Positions 49,186 to 58,857 are shown, counted from the stretch's first letter. The stretch is DNA of 64,000 nt from UBA4416 sp048498515 (GCA_048498515.1 JBEHXV010000002.1:62001-126000), one strand, 5' to 3'. Notes: generated by a model not told the origin, from the sequence alone. Translations and numbers: made by a program.

Positions 49186-51801
49186 CTATTTAGTGAAATC
49201 GGAAGGCGATTTGCCGAAATAAGCAGCAAAACTGTTTGAGAAATAGGATAGGCTGTTAAAACCACAACTGTAAGCTATTTCGGTAATGTTTCCTGAGTTG
49301 GAGAGGAGGAGATCCTTGGCTTTTTCGAGACGAATGGCCCTGATAAAATTGGTGGTGGATATATCTGTAAGCGACGTTATTTTTCTGTGCAATTGACTCC
49401 GGCTGATGCACATCATATCGGCCAGTTCGTTTACCGAAAAATCGGTTTCATCCATATGAGCTTCTACGGCATCCACTATTTTTTTCAAATAATCATCATT
49501 ACCGGCTATGCGTTCTTTAAAGGTTTTTACAAGTTCATCGGGCTGTACTTTATACTTTTCCTTGTTATGAAGAATTGTTTGGTGTGTGTTTTTAACCAGC
49601 AACACTAATTCTTCCGGGTTAAAAGGCTTACCCAGGTACATATCGGCACCAGAATTCATGCCCTGTAAACGACTTTGTACCGAGGTTTTTGCACTTAACA
49701 TAATAACAGGAATGTGTTTTGTTAATTCATGCGCCTTTAACTTCTTTGTCATATCAAGCCCGTCTTCCACAGGCATCATCACATCTGTAATAATAATGGT
49801 GGGAATTAGCTCAGTGGCCAGTTTAAATCCTTCCTGCCCGTTACCGGCCCGTAGTGTTTTTATGTTTTCCTTTAAAAGTATATCGCGTATAAAATCATGA
49901 ATGCCAACATCATCTTCTACAATCAAAATAAAATCTTCTTCAGGTAATTCATTTACCGGAACAATGGATTCAGTTTTTAATTCACTTAAAGGAAATTTTA
50001 CAGAGACCAGGGTTCCCTGATTTAACCTGCTTTCAATATCAACGGTTCCTTTAAGCAGGTTAACCAGTTCTTTTACAACCGAAAGTCCAACTCCAAATCC
50101 TGATTTGTTTTTTTGTAATTCGGAGCGGTAAAAACGGGTAAAGGCATTTTCGACATCTTTTTTACTCATGCCTTGCCCTGTATCGCTTACCGAAAGGCAT
50201 AATTGCTCATTCATAAGCATTAAGGTTACTGTAATTAAACCCTGAGGCTTGTTGTACTTTATGGCATTGGAAATAAGGTTATTCACTATTTTTTCGTAAG
50301 CATTTGCCGGAAACGAGGCTACCAGTAGTTGGGTATTGGTATTAAAATGAAGGGTGACCTGATGCCGCTGGGTTTCGGGTAAAAAATTATCTATTAAGTT
50401 TTTGGTAAACAAAACAATGTCGCCGCTTGAATAGGAAATGGCATAATCTTCTTTTTGTAATTTGGAGGTTACCAGTAATTCGTCAATAAGAGCGCTTAAT
50501 TTTTCTGAATTTTTCTCAATGGACTCAAACTGTTTTTTATTCTCTTCATTTTGTAATTCACGTTTCAAAACATGAATTGGTCCGTTAATGAGGGTAAGCG
50601 GGGTTCTTATTTCATGTGCTATATTTTGAAAAAGGGTCGATTTAAATTTCTCCAGGTTTTCCCTCGACCTTTTTCTGAACCAAAAATAAAACAGTAAAAT
50701 GCTTAAGCCCACTGCAACAAAAGATAAAATGAACAATAAAGTGATCTTTTTATTTTTTTCTTTCTGTATCAGTACTTCCTGGGCATTGATCTGTGAATCT
50801 CTTTTTTCGAGCTGGTATTTATTTTCAAGGGCCTCAATGCGGTCTTCTTTTTCACGGCTGTAAATGGAATCACGGAGTTCGTTTTGCAGTTTTTTATAGA
50901 ACAACGAATTTTTGTAATCTTGTTTTGTTTCATACAAATCGCTTAGGTTCTCATAAATATAAATCCGCTCATCTCTTCTCGCCAGGCTCACACTCAGGTC
51001 AAGCGCTTTCATTAAATTAAACTCTGCTTTATCAAGCTGTCCCTTTTGGAGGTATAATTGCCCAAGGTTTAAAAAAGCGGCTAAACGAAAGGGTTGGTAT
51101 TCGGGCTGAGGAATTAATGCAATGTTTTTGGAATAATAATATTCCGCCGAGTCCTGGTTGTTTTCGCCCTGCTGATAGGCTCCACCAAGGCTGTTGTATA
51201 AGTTGGCCAAAATGCCGGGGTTATTAAACTGCTTTAATTTTTTTTCAGAATCCAGTAGGATGGAAATGGCTTCTTTAAATTTTCCCAGTCGCTGCAAAAC
51301 ACTCGATATATTACAATTTACCGTAATGTAATACATCATATCGCCTTCTTTGTATTTATACTCCGCTGCTTTCTTCATGTAAGAAATTGCTTTGTCATAA
51401 TCGGTAAGATGATAAAACACAATACCAATACCATTGTAATAACTGGCCAGCTCTTTATTATTATTTGTTTTCTCGGCAACTGTAATTGCTTTTAAATAAT
51501 ACACAACGGCACTGTCAAACGTTAAGTGATGCGCATAACAGTCGGCAATGTTTCCTAAAGCTTCTGCAATAATAGGGTCGCTGTGCGATTCATGCCCAAT
51601 TGCCAGGGCCTGACGAGCTAATAAAATGGCACTATCGGGCTTGTTGACCTTAAAAACAGCGGAGGCGTTGTTGTAGTTTTTTGCCTTTTCAATGCCTTCG
51701 GTTTTCCTTATTTTTTCAAGTAATGTATCAGCGCCTATGCTTCCAATGCCTTTTGAAAGGAAGGAAAGAATCATAAAAGCAGTAATAAAAAAACAGCGCA
51801 T
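49186..51801 (-). CDS. Hybrid two-component regulator: TPR sensor, kinase, receiver, AraC output
   Basis: From the ATG at 51801 the product has 871 residues; a TTG start four codons earlier is less likely. A signal peptide (FFITAFMILSFLSKGIGS) precedes periplasmic TPR repeats (about 50-330). A transmembrane helix near 352-372 leads to HisKA with NIAHEIRTPLTLI, a HATPase domain (NLISNAIKYN, GFGVGLSVVKELV), a receiver (ILIVEDD, phospho-Asp in IITDVMMPVEDG) and a C-terminal AraC domain (VNELADMMCISRSQLHRKIT, YSCGFNSLSYFSNSFAAYFG). This is the HTCS layout of Bacteroidota, except that TPR replaces the usual propeller sensor. It probably regulates the DUF4907-Kelch operon just downstream. Confidence 0.92.
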   Translation of the reverse strand: MRCFFITAFMILSFLSKGIGSIGADTLLEKIRKTEGIEKAKNYNNASAVFKVNKPDSAILLARQALAIGHESHSDPIIAEALGNIADCYAHHLTFDSAVVYYLKAITVAEKTNNNKELASYYNGIGIVFYHLTDYDKAISYMKKAAEYKYKEGDMMYYITVNCNISSVLQRLGKFKEAISILLDSEKKLKQFNNPGILANLYNSLGGAYQQGENNQDSAEYYYSKNIALIPQPEYQPFRLAAFLNLGQLYLQKGQLDKAEFNLMKALDLSVSLARRDERIYIYENLSDLYETKQDYKNSLFYKKLQNELRDSIYSREKEDRIEALENKYQLEKRDSQINAQEVLIQKEKNKKITLLFILSFVAVGLSILLFYFWFRKRSRENLEKFKSTLFQNIAHEIRTPLTLINGPIHVLKRELQNEENKKQFESIEKNSEKLSALIDELLVTSKLQKEDYAISYSSGDIVLFTKNLIDNFLPETQRHQVTLHFNTNTQLLVASFPANAYEKIVNNLISNAIKYNKPQGLITVTLMLMNEQLCLSVSDTGQGMSKKDVENAFTRFYRSELQKNKSGFGVGLSVVKELVNLLKGTVDIESRLNQGTLVSVKFPLSELKTESIVPVNELPEEDFILIVEDDVGIHDFIRDILLKENIKTLRAGNGQEGFKLATELIPTIIITDVMMPVEDGLDMTKKLKAHELTKHIPVIMLSAKTSVQSRLQGMNSGADMYLGKPFNPEELVLLVKNTHQTILHNKEKYKVQPDELVKTFKERIAGNDDYLKKIVDAVEAHMDETDFSVNELADMMCISRSQLHRKITSLTDISTTNFIRAIRLEKAKDLLLSNSGNITEIAYSCGFNSLSYFSNSFAAYFGKSPSDFTK

Positions 51802-51841
51802 CGTATAAAACAAATAAGTCAGGGAGAGAAAAAGACCTTTT

Positions 51842-51849
51842 CAAACTTA
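51842..51849 (-). promoter_or_regulatory. Candidate -7 box of the hybrid regulator
   Basis: TAAGTTTG on the minus strand, an exact TAnnTTTG match, 40 bases before the ATG at 51801. Confidence 0.35.
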
Positions 51850-51880
51850 CATTAAATAGTTGAGCGGGGGAAATAAAAAC

Positions 51881-51909
51881 AAAAAGGCCGTCTTTTCAGA
51901 CAGCCTTTA
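51881..51909 (-). terminator. Terminator after tRNA-His
   Basis: On the minus strand AAAGGCTGTCT pairs with AGACGGCCTTT around a GAAA loop, followed by a T-rich run. It starts 6 bases after the tRNA 3' end. Confidence 0.75.
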
Positions 51910-51914
51910 AGAAG

Positions 51915-51989
51915 GGTAAGTAACCGGGTTCGAACCGGCGACCCCCAGAACCACAATCTGGTGCTCTAACCAACTGAGCTATACCTACC
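51915..51989 (-). tRNA. tRNA-His (anticodon GTG)
   Basis: The minus-strand sequence folds as a tRNA: acceptor GTAGGTA pairs with TACTTAC, the D-loop contains AGCTCAGTTGGTTAGAGC, the anticodon stem-loop reads CAGATTGTGGTTCTG with GTG in the loop, and the T-loop is GGTTCGAACC. A G at position -1 opposite C73 is present, the hallmark of tRNA-His. CCA is not encoded. Confidence 0.96.
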
Positions 51990-52072
51990 GTTTGAGGGGC
52001 CAAATTTACTAAAATATTTTATTACAGGAAAAATTTAGTGAAAAAAAGGGTTTTTAGGGCAGCTTATTGTTA

Positions 52073-52133
52073 TTTGTCACCCTGAGCGGAGTCGAAGGGT
52101 TTACGGTCGGCTTCGACTCCGCTCAGCCTGACA
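52073..52133. repeat. Dispersed palindromic repeat (CTGAGCGGAGTCGAAG family), copy 2
   Basis: The left arm (52073-52099) is identical to 43832-43858. Here the return arm is intact: CTTCGACTCCGCTCAGCCTG (52111-52130), forming a stem of about 17 bp. It sits between tRNA-His and the nadB stop at 52140. Confidence 0.85.
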
Positions 52134-52139
52134 TTGATA

Positions 52140-53711
52140 TTATTTCAAGCCCTGCTTGGGATAATGCACCATATAATGCAATCCTACCGATTCCTTGCGG
52201 CGAATGGCGTGCTTTATGATAAGGTAGCCGATGCAAATGAGGTTACGCAATTCGCAGAGTTTTTGGGTAACGGTGGTTTGCTCATACAAGGCTTCGTTCT
52301 CCTTATAAAGGATTTCCAAACGATCAAAAGCACGCTGTAGGCGCAATTCGGAGCGCACAATGCCCACATAATTGCTCATGATCTGCTGTACCTCACGTTG
52401 CGATTGGGTAATGAGTACCATTTCCTCGGCATGTTCGGTGCCTTCGGCATCCCAGTTGGGAATGTTCTCTTTAAAAGGGATGTTTTTGATATTTTCAATT
52501 CCTTTTTTGGCTGCCCGGTGTGCAAACACCACCGCTTCCAGCAAGGAATTACTGGCCAGCCGGTTAGCGCCATGCAGGCCAGTGCAGGCGCATTCGCCAA
52601 CGGCAAATAAATGACCGAGCGAGGATTGCCCTTCTTTATCTACCAGGATCCCACCGCACAAATAATGCGCTGCCGGCACCACCGGGATCATTTTCACGAA
52701 AGGATCTATGCCCAGCTTCATGCACTTTTCGTAAATGTTGGGAAAATGCTCAATGAATGCTTTACGGTCGATATGCCTGCAATCGAGGTACACAAAATCC
52801 TCACCCCGGGTTTTCAGTTCGTTGTCAATGGCACGGGCCACAATATCGCGCGGCGCTAAGGATAAGCGCTCATCGTACTTTTGCATGAACTCTTTGCCAT
52901 CCATGGTTTTTAAAACTGCTCCAAAGCCACGAATGGCTTCGGTAATTAAAAAACTTGGATGTTCGCCCGGGTTGTACAGGGAAGTGGGGTGGAACTGCAC
53001 AAATTCCATGTCCTGCACACGGCCCTTTGCCCGGTAAACCATGGCAATGCCATCGCCGGTAGCAATAGTAGGGTTGGTGGTAGTGGCATACACATGTCCC
53101 GCGCCACCGCTGGCCATCAGCGTAATTTTGGCAAGAACGGTATCGATCTTCTGGGTTTTGGTATTTAAGATGTAAGCGCCGTAACACTCCACGTTTTTTG
53201 ACTGGGAGGTGACAATCTCACCCAAATGATGCTGGGTAATGATGTCGATGGCGTAATGGTGATCGAGCACCGTAATGTTTTTATGCCGGCGGATCTGGGC
53301 AATCAGCGCGCGTTCAATTTCATAACCGGTAATGTCTTTGTAATGCAGGATGCGGTGTTCGGAGTGACCTCCTTCTTTTGCCAGGTCGTACTGACCTTCT
53401 TTGGTTTTGTCAAAATTGGCCCCCAACTCTATCAATTCTTTTACCCTTTCTGTGCCTTCCGTTACAACAATTCTCACGGTTTCCTCATCACACAAGCCCG
53501 CTCCGGCAATTAACGTGTCCTGTATGTGCTTTTCAATGCTGTCGCTATCATGCCACACGGCTGCAATGCCACCTTGCGCGTATTTGGTGTTCGACTCGTC
53601 CTCGTTGCTTTTGGTGACAATATAAACAGAGCCGTACTCAGCAACTTTCAATGCATAACTCAGGCCGGCAATGCCGCTCCCTATAATTAAGAAATCTACT
53701 TTTTGTTGCAT
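52140..53711 (-). CDS. nadB: L-aspartate oxidase NadB
   Basis: NadB oxidises L-aspartate to iminoaspartate for quinolinate and NAD synthesis. The FAD fold LIIGSGIAGLSYAL is at residues 8-21, followed by NTKYAQGGIAAVW, the DGIAMVYRAKGRVQDMEFVQ block with FHPT (near 230), PRDIVARAID, and GLHGANRLASNSLLEAVVF near 385. Length 523 is normal and the C-terminal helical domain is complete. The nadA and nadC genes are not in this window. It probably reads from the same transcript as ribE upstream, 63 bases away, although a dispersed repeat lies between. Confidence 0.96.
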   Translation of the reverse strand: MQQKVDFLIIGSGIAGLSYALKVAEYGSVYIVTKSNEDESNTKYAQGGIAAVWHDSDSIEKHIQDTLIAGAGLCDEETVRIVVTEGTERVKELIELGANFDKTKEGQYDLAKEGGHSEHRILHYKDITGYEIERALIAQIRRHKNITVLDHHYAIDIITQHHLGEIVTSQSKNVECYGAYILNTKTQKIDTVLAKITLMASGGAGHVYATTTNPTIATGDGIAMVYRAKGRVQDMEFVQFHPTSLYNPGEHPSFLITEAIRGFGAVLKTMDGKEFMQKYDERLSLAPRDIVARAIDNELKTRGEDFVYLDCRHIDRKAFIEHFPNIYEKCMKLGIDPFVKMIPVVPAAHYLCGGILVDKEGQSSLGHLFAVGECACTGLHGANRLASNSLLEAVVFAHRAAKKGIENIKNIPFKENIPNWDAEGTEHAEEMVLITQSQREVQQIMSNYVGIVRSELRLQRAFDRLEILYKENEALYEQTTVTQKLCELRNLICIGYLIIKHAIRRKESVGLHYMVHYPKQGLK

Positions 53712-53721
53712 CGTTGTTTTT

Positions 53722-53788
53722 GATTAAGGATACAGGATAAAAGATGAAAGAAGCTGTCTTTAATCCTTTGTCAATTATCTTTTATCTG
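53722..53788. repeat. Copy 2 of the AT-rich intergenic repeat with inverted partner
   Basis: Bases 53722-53744 match 5277-5299 at 20 of 23 positions. A reverse-orientation relative (ATCCTTTGTCAATTATCTTT, 53763-53782) follows and extends into the 3' end of ribE, so a stem is possible. Confidence 0.6.
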
Positions 53789-54368
53789 TTTTTAAAAGGC
53801 GTGCCACATACTTCCCCACAATATCAAATTCCAAATTAACCACATCATTTGCCTTTAAGTTTTTAAAAACAGTGTTCTCAAACGTATAGGGAATAATACA
53901 CACAGAGAATGAATCTTCTCTCGAATCAACCACTGTTAAACTGGTGCCGTTAATGGTAATGCTTCCTTTTTCAACCGTTACGTTGCCCAACTTGCTGTCG
54001 TATTCAATCACATAGGTCCAACTGCCCTTATTATCGGTAATAGCGTTTACAATTCCTGTTTGGTCAACATGACCCTGTACAATATGCCCGTCGAAACGCC
54101 CATTGGCAGGCATACAACGCTCGAGGTTAACCATGTCGCCAATGTTTAATGTTCCTAAATTTGTTTTTTGCAGGGTTTCGTCAATGGCGGTTACAGTGTA
54201 TTGGTTCCCGGCTATTTTAACAACAGTAAGACAAACGCCATTGTGCGCCACGCTTTGGTCTATTTTTAGTTCGTGTGTAAACCCGCAGCTGAAGGTGAAA
54301 TGCACATTGGTATTTTCGGTCTCAATGTGTTCAAGCTTCGCAAGGCCTTCTATAATTCCTGTAAACAT
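53775..54368 (-). CDS. ribE: Riboflavin synthase alpha chain
   Basis: Riboflavin synthase dismutates two 6,7-dimethyl-8-ribityllumazines to riboflavin. The 197-residue product has the family start MFTGIIEGLAKL, two lumazine-binding repeats (VAHNGVCLTVV near residue 40 and GSITINGTSLTVV near 135), and the GHIVQGHVDQTG motif near 94. The start is unambiguous. A TAnnTTTG-type box (TAAATTTG, 54373-54380) ends only 4 bases before the ATG, suggesting a very short or absent leader. Confidence 0.96.
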   Translation of the reverse strand: MFTGIIEGLAKLEHIETENTNVHFTFSCGFTHELKIDQSVAHNGVCLTVVKIAGNQYTVTAIDETLQKTNLGTLNIGDMVNLERCMPANGRFDGHIVQGHVDQTGIVNAITDNKGSWTYVIEYDSKLGNVTVEKGSITINGTSLTVVDSREDSFSVCIIPYTFENTVFKNLKANDVVNLEFDIVGKYVARLLKTDKR

Positions 54369-54418
54369 GCTGCAAATTTAAGCTTATTCTTTTAAACGGC
54401 ATAAGCATTAAAGTGCAA

Positions 54419-54536
54419 TGTCAGTTCGAGTGTTTTTTGCCTGTCTCTTGCAAAAAACGTATCGAGAACTGTTTTCCCTTTCATCACTTCTCGATACAAA
54501 TTTGCAAAGGGGCAGCAAATTTTACTCGAAGCGACA
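54419..54536. repeat. 118-bp two-hairpin dispersed element, copy 2 (inverted)
   Basis: This is the reverse-complement partner of 34283-34399, with about 105 of 118 positions shared. It fills the gap between ribE and the large barrel gene and ends 11 bases before the latter's stop. Confidence 0.9.
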
Positions 54537-54547
54537 GCATCATATGT

Positions 54548-57500
54548 TTAAAAGAATGCTCTTACCTGCGCGCCACCAATGTGCACCATTTTTGAGTTTG
54601 GCGATTTTCTTCCGTCGTAATTAATGCTGATCTGGATATTATTGGTAAGGTTGCGCTGGTAGCTTAAGCCCCAGGTATAGTTGTAGCCTGTTTTCAGGGC
54701 ATTGAGCATTTCATAAGCCACAGAGGTGTTCTCTACATCATTGTATGTAATGGAAATAAAATTAACTTTCCCGGTAAGGCTTCCTTTTTCGAGCTGGTTG
54801 TATTTAAACTCCAAACCAAAATCATTCAGCTCCGATTTTTGAAAACCGCCTTCAATGATGTTTTGTTTCTTACTGTATTTGTAAATGGCGCTGATCCTGA
54901 AAGCGGTATTGGGCTGGTAACTTAATTTCTGCTCCAGGTCGTAGAACTCAATGTTGTAATTACGGCTGGAAAGGAAGAGGGAAAGGTTTGATTTAATACC
55001 TGTGATGTTGGTACTGTTAATGCTCCAGGAGCGTGTGAAATTCAGGCGCCAGCGCCACTCGTGCTGGGTATTGCCACGTGTTTCGAAACCATTGGTAAGC
55101 AACTGCTTGCTTAAGTTGTTTTGATAGGTATAGTCGGTGCCAAATACCGCGCTACTCTGGTTAAAGAACAAGCTTTGGCGGAAAGAATAGTTTAGGGCTG
55201 TGAGCAGGGTATCATTTAAACGGATATCAACCGGATTAAAGGTAAAGAGCTTTCCGTTATCATTGGATTTTTTATCGACCCGGTAAACTGTTTGTGTGGC
55301 AAAGCGACTGATGAAGCGCATGGCCCTGCCGGAACTATCCTTTAAAAAAACAGAGGGGCGCAGGTTCAGTGAAAAACTAAACTGGTCGTGCAGGGCTTTT
55401 ACATATTGATTGGTGGGCGTATACACCCTTATGTACAATGCCTGGTCGCTGAACTGGGCAATCTCAAACTCGTTGAGCTCGGCGGTGCCATTGCCGTTAT
55501 AGTCTTTCCAGGCATACGTTCCCTGGCCGGCGGCTACCAGCAAATAATAGTATTCCTTTTTGTTCTCGAGCCCGTAACCGGTTTCGTAAAACATGCTGGA
55601 AGTAACAAAGCCTTTGAACAGGCGTGGCGAATATTCGACCCTGCTCAGGAGTGTATTATCCGGCTGCAGGTACAGGGGATTGGCATTCTTTAAATGCAAT
55701 TCACGGTAGGTAAATACCACAGAGAAAGGATGGTTGCGGATACTGTTAATGTTTGCCGAAAAACCCACATTTTGCGCCAGGGTCGAATCTTTGAGCACGG
55801 ATGAATAAGCTTGCTTGTCGCGACGTTCCCTGTAAAACAATTTATACTGGTTACCGCTTGTGTCCTTATTGGTGACATTGGCCTCCCATTCCCAAAACTG
55901 GTAACTGCGCGAGGTTAAAAGATCGGAAGTATCTGTCTTAAACGTATTTTGTTCAAACTCGTCAAGGTAATTGAGCCGCAGTTTCCAAAACGATTGCGAG
56001 AAAGAGGCCTTGTGCCGGTAAAAATTACTGAGCAGGGAATTGTAATTACTGGTAAGATACGAACCGTTATATACCAGCGAACTACTTTTGGCATTATAAA
56101 AACTTTGCACGTTGTGTTTTAACCCTTTATAAAATACTCCTTCTTCAAAAAAATTAATGCCATACAGTAATTTTAATTTATTACCCCGCTGTATGCCTGC
56201 CTGGGCAAAGCCTACGTGCTGGTCGCTGTTAATGGGCGCCGAGATGGGCCTGTTCCAGTCGCGCTCAAACTCAATGGCCCTGTACCGTTCAATGGGGCTA
56301 AAATAGTGCTGCACATACTCGTAACCAACATTATAAACGGCGTTCAACGTTTCTTTTTCCGAAGTATCTTTACTGATAACGGTTTGGTTATTACTGTTCA
56401 GTTTAAAGCCATAACCATCGTCATCGCCCGAATCGAATTTGCTGAAGGTATTAATGTCGTTCTTGGTATAAACACCTTCCACATCGAGGGTATGAAGCTT
56501 ATTGAACTCATAATTAACACCTGCCGTGAACATTTGCTTTTTCTTTGGGGTTACCAGTGGTATCACCGGTTCGTAATTTCCCTGCAAAATACCACCAACA
56601 GGTGCCACCCATTTGTATACTTTGCCATTGGCCGTGGTTAAAACCTGTATGTAATTTCCGGCATTTTCGCCCACGTAGCTGTATTTTACCCTGTATTTAG
56701 CACTGTCGGGATTTGTAGAGTACACGTAAATACCCTGGTAAAGCAGTGCTGAAACAATGGTATCCTTGCGCCAGTAAAACACATCGCTGGTATTGAATTC
56801 GGCCAGCTCGGCGCCACTCGAAAAGGAGCGGCTCAGGGTATCGCCAATGTTGAACATGGTGAGTTTTTGAGCCTCGGTAAGTGACTGCTGAAGGGTTTTG
56901 TTCTTATTATCCTGCTCCCCAAAAAAATTCAGCCGCACCTTTAGCTTTTTGGCTTCTATCTCTTCGCTTAAAAAATACAGAGAACGGGCATAGTTTCGTT
57001 CGGCATACTGAAATTCGGCAATGATCCGTTTGTCTTTGGTAATGATCTGCTTTGCGGTAAAGGTCAATTCGGCGGTATTGTAATCAATCACATAATCGTT
57101 TTCCTGCCCCCGCTGTAGCAAGCGACCATCAATATAAATACGTTCGGTGCCCGATAGTACGATAATAAACTGCTCATTGTCGGCACCACGCAGTCGGTAA
57201 GGACCCTGGTTATTTTCGGTACCCTGTATGATGTTGCGGGCAAATTTACCTTTGCTTACCGCGCCGCTCACCTGTGTTTTAAAGCTCACGGTTTGTTTGT
57301 TAATGGTGTCGGTATACAGGTTGGAGATGTAAGCGCCTTGTGAGCGCTTGTAAAAATTCATAAAATAACTGTTGGGGCGCTGCAGCTGAAAATCGCCCAC
57401 AATGAGCTTGGTGTTTTTATTGGAAAGCTGCACAAATACCTTATCAAATTCCTGCAACTGTGCCGTTGTTCCATCGGCCTGAAAAGGAATATTGTCATCG

Positions 57501-58042
57501 GTGGCTGCCAGCAAAAGGTCCACTTCCTGGGTCAGTTTACCACTCACTTGCAAATTCAGGCTCGAGTTCACCACCACATCCTGGTTGTTCCCAAAGCTGA
57601 TGCCCCGGCTGATGCTCCCGTTCTTGTTCAACCCATCCGACACAAATCCTTCATAAGAGGTTGTGCCGCTGCTAAAAGCAATATCAATGGGATTGGCAGG
57701 AATAGAGAGGTCTTTAGTGAGTATCGAAGTGCTTTTGTGATAATACGATTTTTCAAAATTAAAGGGAAATGTTTTGTAGGAAACCGCAATGGGGTCGTCG
57801 GGGCGGCGTTTAAAAATAATGGCTTTTAAGGGGTAATTGACCTTGTAAGTTCCGGTATCCAAAGGTTCATTTTTAACGGTGAGTCGCAGGGTTCCCGGAA
57901 TAATGCTGAGACTGTCGAGAAAAACGGTGTCCTGTTTCACAAAATAGTATTTCTGTTTCAGGTTGCTTTGCGCTTTGCCGTGAAAAAACACTCCACACAC
58001 CAAAACCACTATTAAAATAAACCTGGCACTCACCATTTGCAT
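54548..58042 (-). CDS. Very large outer-membrane beta-barrel protein, unknown function
   Basis: The 1164-residue product has a signal peptide (FILIVVLVCGVFFHGKAQ), an N-terminal beta-rich periplasmic part with GSISRGISFGNNQDVVVNSS and LNLQVSGKLTQEVDLLLAAT, an IDGRLLQRGQENDYVIDYNT segment reminiscent of SprA-like proteins, and a long barrel ending GGAQVRAFF with terminal Phe. It is less than half the length of SprA, so I do not name it. A gene of this pattern is common in Bacteroidota, but its role is not known to me. It is divergent from exodeoxyribonuclease III with 50 bases between. Confidence 0.8.
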   Translation of the reverse strand: MQMVSARFILIVVLVCGVFFHGKAQSNLKQKYYFVKQDTVFLDSLSIIPGTLRLTVKNEPLDTGTYKVNYPLKAIIFKRRPDDPIAVSYKTFPFNFEKSYYHKSTSILTKDLSIPANPIDIAFSSGTTSYEGFVSDGLNKNGSISRGISFGNNQDVVVNSSLNLQVSGKLTQEVDLLLAATDDNIPFQADGTTAQLQEFDKVFVQLSNKNTKLIVGDFQLQRPNSYFMNFYKRSQGAYISNLYTDTINKQTVSFKTQVSGAVSKGKFARNIIQGTENNQGPYRLRGADNEQFIIVLSGTERIYIDGRLLQRGQENDYVIDYNTAELTFTAKQIITKDKRIIAEFQYAERNYARSLYFLSEEIEAKKLKVRLNFFGEQDNKNKTLQQSLTEAQKLTMFNIGDTLSRSFSSGAELAEFNTSDVFYWRKDTIVSALLYQGIYVYSTNPDSAKYRVKYSYVGENAGNYIQVLTTANGKVYKWVAPVGGILQGNYEPVIPLVTPKKKQMFTAGVNYEFNKLHTLDVEGVYTKNDINTFSKFDSGDDDGYGFKLNSNNQTVISKDTSEKETLNAVYNVGYEYVQHYFSPIERYRAIEFERDWNRPISAPINSDQHVGFAQAGIQRGNKLKLLYGINFFEEGVFYKGLKHNVQSFYNAKSSSLVYNGSYLTSNYNSLLSNFYRHKASFSQSFWKLRLNYLDEFEQNTFKTDTSDLLTSRSYQFWEWEANVTNKDTSGNQYKLFYRERRDKQAYSSVLKDSTLAQNVGFSANINSIRNHPFSVVFTYRELHLKNANPLYLQPDNTLLSRVEYSPRLFKGFVTSSMFYETGYGLENKKEYYYLLVAAGQGTYAWKDYNGNGTAELNEFEIAQFSDQALYIRVYTPTNQYVKALHDQFSFSLNLRPSVFLKDSSGRAMRFISRFATQTVYRVDKKSNDNGKLFTFNPVDIRLNDTLLTALNYSFRQSLFFNQSSAVFGTDYTYQNNLSKQLLTNGFETRGNTQHEWRWRLNFTRSWSINSTNITGIKSNLSLFLSSRNYNIEFYDLEQKLSYQPNTAFRISAIYKYSKKQNIIEGGFQKSELNDFGLEFKYNQLEKGSLTGKVNFISITYNDVENTSVAYEMLNALKTGYNYTWGLSYQRNLTNNIQISINYDGRKSPNSKMVHIGGAQVRAFF

Positions 58043-58092
58043 AACGATTTATAAAGATAGAAATTGTATTTTTATCCTTTAATTTATTTGAT

Positions 58093-58857
58093 ATGAGAAT
58101 CATCACTTACAATGTAAATGGCATTCGCGCGGCCATGACCAAGGGATTAACCGACTGGGTAAGGTCTGCAAACCCCGATGTGTTGTGTTTGCAGGAAATA
58201 AAGGCTAACCCGGACCAGGTAAATGTTGCCGAATTTGAAGAAATGGGCTATCACCTGTACTGGTACCCGGCCCAGAAAAAGGGCTACAGTGGCGTGGCTG
58301 TTTTTACTAAAATAAAGCCAAAACATGTGGAATATGGCTGCGGTATTGAGCATTACGATTTTGAGGGCAGGGTGCTGCGGGTTGATTTTGACAGCTGTTC
58401 GGTGATGAGCGTTTACCACCCGAGCGGCAGTAGTGGTGACGAACGACAGGCCTTTAAAATGCAATGGCTCGCCGATTTTCAGAACTATATCAATGATTTG
58501 AAGACCAAAGTACCGAATCTGATCCTGTGTGGCGATTACAATATTTGCCATAAGGCCATTGATATTCATAACCCCAAATCAAACGCCAATACCTCGGGCT
58601 TTTTGCCCGAAGAGCGGGAGTGGATGGAGCAGTTCATTCAATCGGGCTTTGTAGATTCGTTCAGGCATTTCAACCAGGAGCCGCACCAATACAGCTGGTG
58701 GAGCTACAGGGCGGGGTCGAGGGGCAAGAACCTTGGCTGGCGGATTGATTATAACCTGGTGGCCAATGACCTGGGAAAACACCTTAAGCGCTCGGTGATT
58801 TTAAGCGATGCCATGCATAGCGATCATTGCCCGGTTTTACTTGAGATGGATTTTTAA
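58093..58857 (+). CDS. xth: Exodeoxyribonuclease III
   Basis: This AP endonuclease and 3'-5' exonuclease acts in base excision repair. The 254-residue protein has the family blocks ITYNVNGIRAAMTKGL at the start, VLCLQEIKA (catalytic Glu near residue 35), GDYNICHKAIDIHNP (near 145), the RIDYNLVANDL segment and the final DAMHSDHCPVLLEM (catalytic His). Length is normal. It is transcribed divergently from the large barrel protein. Confidence 0.97.
   Translation: MRIITYNVNGIRAAMTKGLTDWVRSANPDVLCLQEIKANPDQVNVAEFEEMGYHLYWYPAQKKGYSGVAVFTKIKPKHVEYGCGIEHYDFEGRVLRVDFDSCSVMSVYHPSGSSGDERQAFKMQWLADFQNYINDLKTKVPNLILCGDYNICHKAIDIHNPKSNANTSGFLPEEREWMEQFIQSGFVDSFRHFNQEPHQYSWWSYRAGSRGKNLGWRIDYNLVANDLGKHLKRSVILSDAMHSDHCPVLLEMDF

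Noticed and set aside
51842..51989. Integration site near tRNA-His
   Set aside because: No integrase, no direct repeat of the tRNA 3' end and no change of gene content nearby.
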